Assembly: GCF_003703975.1 (NCBI RefSeq)
Contig: NZ_QTJY01000009.1
Coordinates: 62,001-126,000, forward strand
Source of the DNA: Larkinella soli
GTDB taxonomy: Bacteria; Bacteroidota; Bacteroidia; Cytophagales; Spirosomataceae
Direction: 5' to 3'
DNA length: 64,000 nt
The notes beneath the pieces are model-generated. The model was not told the DNA's origin. It ran no database searches and worked only from the letters and a program-made list of their open reading frames with translations. Made by a program: the position numbers and the translations under genes. How positions within the stretch are numbered: position 1 is the first letter of the stretch; the number at the start of each line of letters is the position of its first letter. Below are positions 8,372 to 16,967 of the stretch, one piece after another.

Positions 8372-8659
8372 GGGTTCGGAAACGGTGTGATCAGCGAACA
8401 AAAACAAGGCAAAGGGCCGGTTTTTAAATCGTTGTAATTTTCAGAATATGAGGATACTCCGGCCGGAAAAATAGTCTTTTTCAAAGTGTTTCCCCTCTTA
8501 ATTTTTCTTAAAATGGGGAAGCGATTACCCGGGGCCATTGGATAATCGGGCCGAACATAAATCCCCGTTCATGTAACCTTTCATAAATCTTCCGGTTCAG
8601 GAATTGCAGCGTCGGCGCCTTTCGAACCTCATCGGAGTTGCCCGGCGGGAAATTGGAAC

Positions 8660-9949
8660 ATGGAAAGGAGACTTGCATTAATCAGTGAACATGCTTCCCC
8701 ATTGGCAGTAGTGGGAGGGGTCGACGCCGGAGGACAGAACATTGCCGTGGCTGAATTAGCGCAACATCTTGCCCGACTCGGGTATTCCATCGACATTTTT
8801 ACGCGCCGGGAGGACGGCATCTTACCGGAAATCGTCCACTGGCGGCCGGGCATCCGGGTCGTTCAGGTCAAGGCCGGCCCCGCCCGCGTCCTGCCGAAAG
8901 AAGAAATCCTGCCGCTCATGGGGGAGTTCACGGAAAACGTCATCGGCTTTTCCCGTCGCGAAGGGCATCCCTATCTGCTTATTCACGCCCACTTTTTCAT
9001 GTCGGCCCTTGTGGCCGCTGAAGTCAAAAAAGTCCTCGGCATCCCGTTCATCGTCACCTTTCACGCGCTTGGTAAGGTTCGGCGGATGTCGCAGGGCGAC
9101 GGCGACCGGTTTCCGCCCGAACGCCTGAGCATCGAGGAGCGCGTCATCCGGGAGGCCGATCAGGTGATTGCCCTCTGCCCCCAGGACCGCGAAGACCTCA
9201 TCGCCCTGTACGAGGCCGACCCGGCCCGGATTACGGTGATCCCGAACGGCTTCGACCCCAACGAAATTTACCGGATCAGAAAGGAAACCGCCCGGCGGCT
9301 GCTCGGGCTGGACCCTTACGAGTTTATCATCCTCCAGCTGGGCAGGATGGTGCCGCGCAAGGGCATCGACAACGTGGTGCAGGCCGTCCGGGTGCTGGAC
9401 GATGCCGGTCTGAAGGCCCGGCTGCTGGTCGTCGGCGGGGAGTCGGACTCTCCCGACCCGGCCGCGACGCCCGAAATTGCCCGGCTTCAGCGGCTGGCCG
9501 CGTCCGAGGGCATCGCCGGCCAGGTGACCTTCGTGGGCCGTCGCGACCGGCGGCAGCTCCGGTATTATTACGGCGCTTCCGACGTGTTCGTCACCACACC
9601 CTGGTATGAGCCCTTCGGCATCACGCCCCTCGAAGCGATGGCGTGCGGGGTACCGGTGGTCGGCTCGGCCGTGGGCGGCATCAAACACACGGTCGTCGAC
9701 GGGGAAACCGGTTTTTTAGTGCCGCCGAAAGACCCCGTCGCTCTGGCCGAAAAGCTTGAAATGCTGCTCCGTCGGCCGGAAATCGGCCGGATGATGGGAG
9801 CCCGGGGCCTGGAGCGGGTTCATGCCGAATTTACGTGGGAGAAAGTGGCCTGCCTTACCTCCGGACTGTATGAACAGATCGGGCTGCCGCAGACGCTGCC
9901 CCTGGAAATCGAAAAAAGTCTTCGGCTGGAACTGAGATGGTCGGCCTGA
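8660..9949 (+). CDS. Glycosyltransferase family 4 (GT-B fold)
   Basis: A 429-residue cytosolic enzyme, first of the saccharide operon. The N-terminal Rossmann domain has the GT4 opening GVDAGGQNIAVAELAQHLAR found in sucrose-phosphate-synthase-like and MshA-like enzymes. The C-terminal domain has VIPNGFDPNEIY, LGRMVPRKGIDNVVQAV and the nucleotide-sugar-binding motif PWYEPFGITPLEAMACGVPV (about residues 313-332, the two glutamates of the E-x7-E motif), followed by GGIKHTVVDGETGFLVPPKD. It transfers a sugar from an NDP donor with retention. The HAD phosphatase gene starts 3 bp after its stop, so they are translationally close. Donor and acceptor are unknown. Confidence 0.92.
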   Translation: MERRLALISEHASPLAVVGGVDAGGQNIAVAELAQHLARLGYSIDIFTRREDGILPEIVHWRPGIRVVQVKAGPARVLPKEEILPLMGEFTENVIGFSRREGHPYLLIHAHFFMSALVAAEVKKVLGIPFIVTFHALGKVRRMSQGDGDRFPPERLSIEERVIREADQVIALCPQDREDLIALYEADPARITVIPNGFDPNEIYRIRKETARRLLGLDPYEFIILQLGRMVPRKGIDNVVQAVRVLDDAGLKARLLVVGGESDSPDPAATPEIARLQRLAASEGIAGQVTFVGRRDRRQLRYYYGASDVFVTTPWYEPFGITPLEAMACGVPVVGSAVGGIKHTVVDGETGFLVPPKDPVALAEKLEMLLRRPEIGRMMGARGLERVHAEFTWEKVACLTSGLYEQIGLPQTLPLEIEKSLRLELRWSA

Positions 9950-9952
9950 CGC

Positions 9953-10534
9953 ATGAAAGCCATTTTTATCGACAAGGACGGCACGCTCATCCGTGACGTG
10001 CCCTATAACGTCCATCCTGACCGGCTCGAACTCTATCCCGGCGCGGGCGAGGCTCTGAGCCGTTTGCAGCGGGCGGGGTTTCGTCTGTTCGTCATCTCGA
10101 ACCAGTCGGGTGTGGCACACGGCTACTTTCCGGAAGCTGCCCTGGAGCAGGTCTCCGAACGTCTGGCCGAACTGCTGGCTCCGTTCGGCGTCCGGATCGA
10201 CGGTTTTTATTACTGCCCACACCACCCGGCCGGGAGCGTCGCTCCTTATGCCGTGGCCTGCGACTGCCGCAAACCTGAACCCGGGCTGATCCGGCGGGCC
10301 ATGACCGAAAACGGCATCGAGCCGGCCGGATCGTGGATGATCGGCGACATCCTGAACGACGTCGAAGCCGGCGGGCGGGCGGGCTGCCGCACCCTCCTGC
10401 TCGACAACGGCAACGAGACCGAGTGGGTACCGGGCCGGTATCGGGTGCCGGATTATATCATTTCTCACTGGAAGGAAGCGGCCGATCTGATCGGGGGCCG
10501 GACCGAAGCGGTCCGGGCGTCCCTTCCGGTCTGA
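9953..10534 (+). CDS. HAD-IIIA phosphatase, GmhB-like (heptose bisphosphate phosphatase type)
   Basis: A 193-residue HAD enzyme. The DxD nucleophile motif is FIDKDGTLI (Asp7 and Asp9), motif II is LFVISNQSGVAHGYF, and the final acidic motif is WMIGDILNDVEAG. A zinc-binding cysteine/histidine cluster typical of GmhB is present: YYCPHHPAG, then ACDCRKPEPGLI, which also carries the catalytic lysine. Family members remove the 7-phosphate from D-glycero-D-manno-heptose 1,7-bisphosphate; histidinol-phosphatase relatives share the fold. GmhA, HldE or a nucleotidyltransferase are not in the window, so the heptose role is inferred from the family and the two GT9 neighbours. The next gene starts 19 bp later. 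Confidence 0.85.
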   Translation: MKAIFIDKDGTLIRDVPYNVHPDRLELYPGAGEALSRLQRAGFRLFVISNQSGVAHGYFPEAALEQVSERLAELLAPFGVRIDGFYYCPHHPAGSVAPYAVACDCRKPEPGLIRRAMTENGIEPAGSWMIGDILNDVEAGGRAGCRTLLLDNGNETEWVPGRYRVPDYIISHWKEAADLIGGRTEAVRASLPV

Positions 10535-10553
10535 TCGGCCATACGCAGCGTGT

Positions 10554-11687
10554 ATGAAAACAGCGACGACAAGGAACGGGGCGGCCCGCGGAGCGGAAAC
10601 CGCGCCCTGGCACTTCTGCAGGAACATTCTCTGCGTCCGTCCCGACAACCTCGGCGACGTGCTGATGACCACCCCGGCCTTCCGCGCCCTGAAGGAAGCG
10701 GTGCCGGGCCGCCGGCTGACCCTGCTGACTTCCTCGGCCGGGGCCGGCATCGCCTGTGCCGTGCCGGAGATCGATGCGGTGATCACCTTCGACCTGCCCT
10801 GGGTGCAGACACCCGAAGGGTCGGGGCCGGACCGCGTCATGGAACTCGTTCAGCAGCTGCGCGGCCGTCAGTTCGACGGGGCGGTGATCTTCAACGTCCA
10901 GAGCCAGAATCCGCTGCCGTCGGCGCTCGTCTGCTACCTGGCCGGGATTCCGCGCGTGCTGGGCTATTGCCGCGAAAACCCTTATCAGCTCATGACCGAC
11001 TGGGTTCCGGACCCTGAAGTACTCGTCGCCACCCGGCACGAAGTGGACCGCCAGCTGGACCTCGTGGCCGCCGTCGGCTCCCGCACTGCCGACCGGCGGC
11101 TGTCGCTGACGGTTTCCGAAACGGCCCGACGGCAGGCGGGGGAAGCACTCCGCAACGCCGGCGTCCGGACGAATGAGCCCTGGGTCGTTCTGCACGCGGG
11201 CGTCAGCGAGGCCAAACGGCAATACGGGGCCGCCAACTTCAGCCGTGTGGCCCGCCGGCTGACCGAGGAAAAAGGCTGTCAGGTGGTGCTGACAGGCAGC
11301 GCAGCCGAACAGGAGAATGCCGAGGCCATCCGGCAGGCCGTCGGAAAGAACGTATATAACCTCGCGGGAGCGTTTTCGCTGGACGTCTTCGTGGCGCTGA
11401 TCGCGCAGGCGCCGGTGGTCCTGTCGAACAACACGGGGCCGGTTCATATAGCCGCAGCCGTCGGGACGCCCGTCGTGGTGGCCTATGCCCGCACCAACCC
11501 GCAGCATACGCCCTGGATGGTTCCCAATCGGGTGCTGTATTTCGACGTACCCGACCCGCTTCGGTCGCGAAACGTGCTGCTGCAGCAGTTTCCGGACGCG
11601 GCCGGGCCGGAGGCCACCCCCGACGCCGTCGTGCAGGCGGTGGAAGAACTACTTTCCGAAAAAATCAGAGACATATGTATACATTAG
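10554..11687 (+). CDS. Glycosyltransferase family 9 (heptosyltransferase-like)
   Basis: A 377-residue GT-B enzyme with the GT9 N-terminal signature ILCVRPDNLGDVLMTTPAFR and the C-terminal donor-binding region VVLSNNTGPVHIAAAVGTPV, preceded by VVLHAGVSEAKRQYGAANFS. Family members are ADP-heptose:LPS heptosyltransferases and relatives. The first 25 residues are a charged extension before the first strand. Its last 13 bases overlap the start of the carbamoyltransferase gene, which indicates coupled expression. Confidence 0.92.
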   Translation: MKTATTRNGAARGAETAPWHFCRNILCVRPDNLGDVLMTTPAFRALKEAVPGRRLTLLTSSAGAGIACAVPEIDAVITFDLPWVQTPEGSGPDRVMELVQQLRGRQFDGAVIFNVQSQNPLPSALVCYLAGIPRVLGYCRENPYQLMTDWVPDPEVLVATRHEVDRQLDLVAAVGSRTADRRLSLTVSETARRQAGEALRNAGVRTNEPWVVLHAGVSEAKRQYGAANFSRVARRLTEEKGCQVVLTGSAAEQENAEAIRQAVGKNVYNLAGAFSLDVFVALIAQAPVVLSNNTGPVHIAAAVGTPVVVAYARTNPQHTPWMVPNRVLYFDVPDPLRSRNVLLQQFPDAAGPEATPDAVVQAVEELLSEKIRDICIH

Positions 11688-13477
11688 GCATCAATGCCGC
11701 CTTTCATGACCCGGCGGCTGTTATCGTGAAAGACGGCGTCGTGCTGGCGGCAGCGGAGGAAGAACGCTTTACCCACATCAAACACGGCAAGCGGCCCATT
11801 CCCTTTTCCACCTACGAACTCCCCTATAACGCCATCGATTTCTGCCTGAAAACCGCAGGGATTCAGCTCACGGAGGTCGACCACATCGCCTATTCGTTCG
11901 ACCCCGAGCTTCTGCTGACGGGGCACGGGTATAAGAAAACGGTCGAGATCCCGCTGCGGCCGGGAGTGAAGGAACTGAACGGATGGGGGAATCCCTACGA
12001 CGGCCTGTTCCTGTCGTCGATCCTGAACGCCCCCGGCCACCTCGTCGACGGCGTGCCGCTGCACCTGTCCAAACGGTTTAAGGGCGCCCGGGCCGACGGG
12101 CCGTATCAGTGGCATTTCGTGAATCATCACCTGGCGCACGCGGCCAGTGCCTTCCTGCCCAGCCCGCACCGGAAAGCCGCCGTGCTCGTGCTCGACGGCC
12201 GGGGTGAGGAGGTTTCGACCAGCTACTGGCTCGGGGAGGGCAACCGGATGAAGCTGCTGGGCGAGGTCCGGCTGCCGCACTCCCTCGGGCTGCTGTACGA
12301 GCAGATGACCAGCTACCTCGGCTTCCTGCATTCTTCCGACGAATACAAGGTGATGGCCCTGGCCTCGTTCGGAAAGCCGGTGTATGCCGACTATTTCCGG
12401 GAGCTGATCCGGGTGGGCGACAACGGGCAGTATACGATCGCACCACCGAGGCTCGAGGAACGCTTCGGCCCGACCCGCGACAAGGGCGGCCCGCTGCTTC
12501 AGGAGCATTTCGACATCGCCAGTTCGGTGCAGACGGTATTGGAAGAAGTGGTGCTGGAACTGATCGAATGGCTGCACCGTGAAACCGGGGCCGAAGACCT
12601 CTGCATGGCCGGCGGGGTGGCGCTCAACTGCGTCATGAACGCCCGGCTGCGCGACCGGGGGCCGTTCAGAAACATCTGGGTGCAGCCGGCCGCCGGAGAT
12701 GCCGGAACCGCCCTCGGAGCCGCTATGTGGATCGACGCGAAGGAGCGCCGGACCGACGAACGGCGGTATGAGATGGAACACGTCTACCTCGGCCCGTCCT
12801 TTACCGATGAAGAAATCGAAGCCTTCCTGGACTGGTCGAAGCTCCCTTACAAACGGCTCGACAATCCGGCCGAGGAGGTGGCCGGCTACCTGGCCGAAGG
12901 GAATGTGATCGGCTGGTATCAGCTCGGCGTGGAGTTCGGCCCGCGGGCGCTCGGGGCGCGGTCGCTGCTTGCGGCTCCCTTTCCGGCCGAGATGCAGGCC
13001 CGCATGAACGACCTGAAAGACCGGGAGGATTTCCGGCCCGTGGCGCCCGTGGTGCTGGAGGAAAAGGCCGACGAGATCTTCGTGAACGCCCGTAAGTCGC
13101 CGTTCATGCTGTTCATCAACGACGTGCGGCCCGAGAAGGCCGACCTCATCCCGGCCGTGCGGCACACCGACGGCACGGCCCGCATCCAGACCGTCAACCG
13201 GGCGCAGAACCCGGTGTATTACGACCTGATCCGGGCCTTCTACGAAAAAACCGGCGTGCCGGTGCTGATCAACACCTCGTTCAACACCCGGGGCGAACCC
13301 ATCGTCTGCACTCCGCGCGACGCCGTCGAGTCGTTCTGGACCTCGCCCCTCGACGCGCTGGTGATCGGGTCGTTCATGCTGACCAAAACCGGGTCCGGCA
13401 CCGAACAGCCCGACGGCTGGAAAAGCCGCCAGGCCAGCCGGGAAAGTCAGGAATGGTCGGGCGTCATTATTCAATGA
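11675..13477 (+). CDS. NodU/CmcH-type carbamoyltransferase
   Basis: A 600-residue enzyme that moves a carbamoyl group from carbamoyl phosphate onto a hydroxyl, usually of a sugar. The N-terminal Kae1-like (ASKHA) domain opens with LGINAAFHDPAAVIVKDGVV and AAAEEERFTHIKHGKRPIP. The metal and carbamoyl-adenylate site includes NHHLAHAASAF (around residues 148-160) and VLDGRGEEVSTSYW; later come CMAGGVALNCVMNARL and VEFGPRALGARSLLAAP. The C-terminal domain has DREDFRPVAPVVLEE and VPVLINTSFNTRGEPIVCTP. All core motifs are intact and the length is normal. It overlaps the GT9 upstream by 13 bp and the GT2 downstream through an ATGA junction. In this setting it most likely decorates the glycan assembled by the surrounding glycosyltransferases. 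Confidence 0.93.
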   Translation: MYTLGINAAFHDPAAVIVKDGVVLAAAEEERFTHIKHGKRPIPFSTYELPYNAIDFCLKTAGIQLTEVDHIAYSFDPELLLTGHGYKKTVEIPLRPGVKELNGWGNPYDGLFLSSILNAPGHLVDGVPLHLSKRFKGARADGPYQWHFVNHHLAHAASAFLPSPHRKAAVLVLDGRGEEVSTSYWLGEGNRMKLLGEVRLPHSLGLLYEQMTSYLGFLHSSDEYKVMALASFGKPVYADYFRELIRVGDNGQYTIAPPRLEERFGPTRDKGGPLLQEHFDIASSVQTVLEEVVLELIEWLHRETGAEDLCMAGGVALNCVMNARLRDRGPFRNIWVQPAAGDAGTALGAAMWIDAKERRTDERRYEMEHVYLGPSFTDEEIEAFLDWSKLPYKRLDNPAEEVAGYLAEGNVIGWYQLGVEFGPRALGARSLLAAPFPAEMQARMNDLKDREDFRPVAPVVLEEKADEIFVNARKSPFMLFINDVRPEKADLIPAVRHTDGTARIQTVNRAQNPVYYDLIRAFYEKTGVPVLINTSFNTRGEPIVCTPRDAVESFWTSPLDALVIGSFMLTKTGSGTEQPDGWKSRQASRESQEWSGVIIQ

Positions 13478-14460
13478 AACCAATGATGGAACCCATCGTA
13501 TCCGTGGTCATCCCTACCTACAAACGGCCGCAGCTGCTGACGCGCTGCCTCGACGCGCTCATCGCGCAGGAGATGGCCCCCGATGCCTTCGAGGTCATCG
13601 TGGTCGACGACGGCAACGATGCCGACACCCGGGCCGCCGTGGAGGCCGTGGCCGCCCGCTCGGCGCTGAACCTCCGTTATCTGGGCCAGCCCGAACGGCG
13701 CGGACCGGCGGCCGCCCGGAACCGGGGCTGGCGGGCCGCCAAATCGCCCGTCATCGGCTTCACGGACGACGACTGCATCCCGGCTCCCGACTGGATCAGC
13801 CAGGCCGTCGAGGCTTTCCGGAACGGAGCGCAGGTGATCTCCGGGCGGGTGCGCGTGCCGCTCCGCGACCAGCCGACCGAGTACGAAAAAATTACCTCGC
13901 TGCTCGAAACCGCCGAGTTCGTGACGGCCAACTGCTTCTGCCGCCGGGCCGCCCTCGAAGCCGTCGGGGGGCTGGAAGAACGCTTCGACATCGCCTGGCG
14001 CGAAGACAGCGACCTCCAGTTCAAGTTTCTGGAGAAGGGAATCCCGATCGAGAAGCGCCCCGAAGCGCTGATTCTGCACCCCGTCCGGACCAGCCCCTGG
14101 TGGGCGAGCCTGAAGGACGAGCGAAAGAATGCCTACGACGCCCTGCTCTACAAACGCCATCCCCGGCTGTTCCGGGAGCGGATTCCGCGGTATCTCGGGC
14201 TGGTGACGCTGTATTATGCCGTGGTCATCAGCTTCCTGGTCGGCGTCGGGCTGGGGCTGGCGGGCGAGCCGCGGGGGGCGTCGGCGGCTTTCGGCGTCTG
14301 GGCGGTGTGCATGGTGGTGCTGGTCGGGATGCGGCTTCAGCGGTCCGACTGGGCGCCGGCCTCGTTCGTTCCGGTACTGATGACCTCCGTCCTGACGCCG
14401 TTCCTGTCGGTCTACTGGCGGCTCTACGGCGCCTTCAAATACCGCACCCTGTACTGGTAA
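13474..14460 (+). CDS. Glycosyltransferase family 2 with C-terminal membrane segments
   Basis: A 328-residue enzyme; the start ATG at 13474 overlaps the carbamoyltransferase stop (ATGA). The GT-A domain shows VSVVIPTYKRPQLLTRCLDA, the diphosphate site VIVVDDGNDADT, the metal-binding DDD in IGFTDDDCIPAPDW, and the catalytic-base region DIAWREDSDLQFKFLEKG. The last 110 residues carry about three hydrophobic helices (LGLVTLYYAVVISFLVGVGL; GVWAVCMVVLVGM; PVLMTSVLTPFLSVYW), anchoring it in the inner membrane. Family members transfer sugars with inversion onto lipid-linked or protein acceptors. Confidence 0.92.
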   Translation: MKPMMEPIVSVVIPTYKRPQLLTRCLDALIAQEMAPDAFEVIVVDDGNDADTRAAVEAVAARSALNLRYLGQPERRGPAAARNRGWRAAKSPVIGFTDDDCIPAPDWISQAVEAFRNGAQVISGRVRVPLRDQPTEYEKITSLLETAEFVTANCFCRRAALEAVGGLEERFDIAWREDSDLQFKFLEKGIPIEKRPEALILHPVRTSPWWASLKDERKNAYDALLYKRHPRLFRERIPRYLGLVTLYYAVVISFLVGVGLGLAGEPRGASAAFGVWAVCMVVLVGMRLQRSDWAPASFVPVLMTSVLTPFLSVYWRLYGAFKYRTLYW

Positions 14461-14474
14461 CTTTTCGGAAGAAA

Positions 14475-15482
14475 ATGAACACGATCGTTTCTGTGCTCGG
14501 CCGCGACCCCCGGACCATCGCCGTCTTCCGGGCCATCAAACTCGGCGACCTGATGGTGTCGGTGCCGGCCCTGCGGGCGCTGCGCCGTGCCTTTCCGGAG
14601 GCCCGCATTGCGCTGGTCGGCCTGCCCTGGGCGGCCGATTTCGTCGCCCGCTTTCCGGCTTATCTCGACGAGTTCATTTCGTTTCCGGGCTGGCCGGGCC
14701 TGCCCGAGCAGCCCGTCGACCCGGCGCAGATCGTCCGGTTTCTGGAAGCCATGCAGCAGCGGCAGTTCGATCTGGTGTTGCAGATGCAGGGCAACGGAAC
14801 GCTGATCAACCCGATGGCGGAGCTGTTTGGCGGGCGGGTCACGGCCGGTTATTACCCGGCAGGGCTGAAGCAGTATTGTCTGAATGAGAATCTGTATATG
14901 CCCTACCCGGAAGACGAGCACGAGATCAAACGGCACGTCCGGCTGATGGAGTTTCTGGGACTGCCGGCGCAGGGCTACGAGCTGGAGTTTCCATTCACCG
15001 AAGCCGACCGGGAACGGGCCGAGCGGGTTCCCGAACTTCACGGGCTGGAGCCGCACCGCTACGTCTGCATCCATCCCGGCGGCATTTCGGCCCGGCGGTG
15101 GCCTGAAGCCCGGTTTGCGCAGGTGGCCGACGTTCTGGCCGGCGAAGGCTATGCGGTATTCCTGACCGGCACGGCGGGCGAGTCGCCCATCGTCGAGAAA
15201 GTGCGGGAGCGGATGAACCATCCGGCCGTCAGTCTGGCCGGGAAAACCGATCTGGGCGTCATCGGCTGGGTGCTCCGGCGGGCGGCCCTGCTCGTCAGCA
15301 ACGACACGGGCGTCTCACACCTGGCGGCCGCCCTCGAAACGCCGAGCGTCATCATCTACACCACCTCCAGACCGGGAGAGTGGGGTCCGCTGAACCGGCA
15401 GATTCACCGGGCCGTATCCGAATCGGAGGCCACCGAAGCCGGGCGGGTTATCGAGGAAGCACTGGCTGTGGTCGCCCGCTGA
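14475..15482 (+). CDS. Glycosyltransferase family 9 (second heptosyltransferase-like)
   Basis: A 335-residue GT9 enzyme starting MNTIVSVLGRDPRTIAVFRA, 14 bp after the GT2 stop. The opening motif is IKLGDLMVSVPALRALRRAF; the donor region is LLVSNDTGVSHLAAALETPS and IHPGGISARRWPEARFAQVA. It is clearly diverged from the GT9 at 10554-11687, so the two probably add different residues. The last 35 bp overlap the 3' end of the GT4 gene on the opposite strand. Confidence 0.92.
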   Translation: MNTIVSVLGRDPRTIAVFRAIKLGDLMVSVPALRALRRAFPEARIALVGLPWAADFVARFPAYLDEFISFPGWPGLPEQPVDPAQIVRFLEAMQQRQFDLVLQMQGNGTLINPMAELFGGRVTAGYYPAGLKQYCLNENLYMPYPEDEHEIKRHVRLMEFLGLPAQGYELEFPFTEADRERAERVPELHGLEPHRYVCIHPGGISARRWPEARFAQVADVLAGEGYAVFLTGTAGESPIVEKVRERMNHPAVSLAGKTDLGVIGWVLRRAALLVSNDTGVSHLAAALETPSVIIYTTSRPGEWGPLNRQIHRAVSESEATEAGRVIEEALAVVAR

Positions 15483-16437
15483 GCACCTCTTCGAAGGTTC
15501 GGTTCCAGTCCCGGACGAAGCGGTCGATGCCGAACCGGCTCAGGGCCAGCTGCCGGGCGTTGTCGCCCATCCGTTTGGCTTCTTCGGGGTGGTCGAGCAG
15601 ATAGCGCATGCCTTCCGCCAGTTCCTTCGGGTTGCAGGAGACGAAGCCGTGGACGTGGTTCTGAATCACCGCCGGCAGTTCGGTAGTGGCGAAGGCCACG
15701 ATCGGCATCCCGATGGTCATGGCCTCGATCACCGCCAGCGGCAGGCTGCTGTAGCGCATCGGACTGAACAGAAACCGGTAATCGGCCACGCGCCTGTGAA
15801 GATACCGGTAGTGAATCTCCCCGATGCCTCCGATCTCGGCCGACTTCATGCCGGCCACCGTCAGCGGCACCTCCTGCCGCAGCTTCTCGAACAGATCATA
15901 GCCCGAAAGCCGTCCCCGGCGCTGCATCTCATTTACCACCGCGATGCCTTCGGGCAGGTGGCCGCGGTAGGTGATCGCCGGGTCGATGGCGACGCTATGT
16001 TCGATGACGCGCGTCGGGGCCGATCCGTTGTCCCACATGAGCTGGTTGTAATAAGTTACATGAACCAGCTGCACGCCGGGGTCGTCGGCCGCCGGATGGC
16101 GCGAATTAGTGGGGTGCGGTTCGGGCGTGTTGTGTTCCAGGTAGATGCGGGGCAGCTGCCGCTGTTCCTCCGGCAGAATGTCGTACTGATCCCTGCCGTA
16201 GTTGCCGGGCGTCTGGAAGAGGATCAGGTCCAGATCCAGATTCCGGACTTCGTCGGCCGGCACTTCCTGCACGTAGGCGGGCATGGAGGAGTCGACGCCC
16301 CGGCCGATGTAGCCTTCCGGGACCCGGCCTCCGGCGTCCGGGGTGCGGGTGGGCAGATACCAGTTGTGTTCGGCCTGGGCAAGCGCGGTCAGGTAGGCAC
16401 CGTGGATGTGCCAGATCAGAATGTTGAGTTTTCGCAT
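15448..16437 (-). CDS. Glycosyltransferase, GT4-like
   Basis: A 329-residue protein starting MRKLNILIWHIHGAYLTALA. The N-terminal half reads like a GT4 acceptor domain (LDLILFQTPGNYGRDQYDIL; RIYLEHNTPEPHPTNSRHPA). The C-terminal half has YRFLFSPMRYSSLPLAVIEA followed by MTIGMPIVAFATTELPAVIQ, equivalent to the donor-binding region, and HGFVSCNPKELAEGMRYLLD. The glutamate of VIEAMTIGMPIV is in the right place, but the first E of the E-x7-E motif is a serine-rich SSLPL, so the site is atypical. It converges on the saccharide operon with a 35-bp 3' overlap and may serve the same glycan. A tiny membrane-protein gene lies 30 bp upstream. Confidence 0.85.
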   Translation of the reverse strand: MRKLNILIWHIHGAYLTALAQAEHNWYLPTRTPDAGGRVPEGYIGRGVDSSMPAYVQEVPADEVRNLDLDLILFQTPGNYGRDQYDILPEEQRQLPRIYLEHNTPEPHPTNSRHPAADDPGVQLVHVTYYNQLMWDNGSAPTRVIEHSVAIDPAITYRGHLPEGIAVVNEMQRRGRLSGYDLFEKLRQEVPLTVAGMKSAEIGGIGEIHYRYLHRRVADYRFLFSPMRYSSLPLAVIEAMTIGMPIVAFATTELPAVIQNHVHGFVSCNPKELAEGMRYLLDHPEEAKRMGDNARQLALSRFGIDRFVRDWNRTFEEVLSGRPQPVLPR

Positions 16438-16467
16438 GATGACAGGAAAGCGGATGCGTCTGGGCGT

Positions 16468-16644
16468 TTATTTGCTTTTTCTTCTCATGACTTTGAGAAT
16501 GAAATAGACGACGAGACTGAAGGTGAGCGAGGTCACGGCGATGATCGGCCAGTTGGGGCCTTCGATGTCCCCTTCTTCGCTCACCAAAAAGTAGAGTACG
16601 ACAAAAAGGGTCGTCGGGATGGCAGCTAACAGAAAGTCTTTCAT
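16468..16644 (-). CDS. Small two-helix membrane protein
   Basis: A 58-residue open frame, easily missed, starting MKDFLLAAIPTTLFVVLYFL and ending with a basic tail (MRRKSK). It has two clear membrane spans, LAAIPTTLFVVLYFLV and IIAVTSLTFSLVVYFILKVM, joined by an acidic loop (SEEGDIEGPNWP). It ends 30 bp before the GT4 start on the same strand and may be co-transcribed with it. No family recognised. Confidence 0.7.
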   Translation of the reverse strand: MKDFLLAAIPTTLFVVLYFLVSEEGDIEGPNWPIIAVTSLTFSLVVYFILKVMRRKSK

Positions 16645-16758
16645 AACTGTTGAAGAACCGGGCAGAAGTTTGGGCCGGCCGTCGGGGCCGGACTGCGGTC
16701 TTTCGTTCTAACCCGGCGGGGGAAAGAAGGTTTTATAAAAGGGCGGTTTTCGGGGAAA

Positions 16759-16789
16759 CGGTCCGGGGCCGGACCGTACGGTTTTTTTT
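16759..16789 (+). terminator. Rho-independent terminator-like hairpin
   Basis: CGGTCCG (16759-16765) pairs with CGGACCG (16770-16776) around a GGGC loop, followed by TACGG and eight T residues. It points along the + strand in the 323-bp gap between the small membrane protein and the response regulator. Nothing else in 16645-16967 was recognised apart from AT-rich DNA just before 16968 that probably holds the response-regulator promoter. Confidence 0.5.
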
Positions 16790-16967
16790 CGGCCCTTTTT
16801 TGGGCGTCATCTCCGGCTCTAGGCTAAATTCGGGGTTGTATCCGTCTCATTTTCAGGTATGAATAAAGCAGAGTCCCGTTCAGGCGGATTCTTATATTTA
16901 TTCAGGCAGCTGCCGTTTAGTCTGGTTAAATTTAAATAAGTTTTACAGGTAGTAGGGAAAAAGAAGT

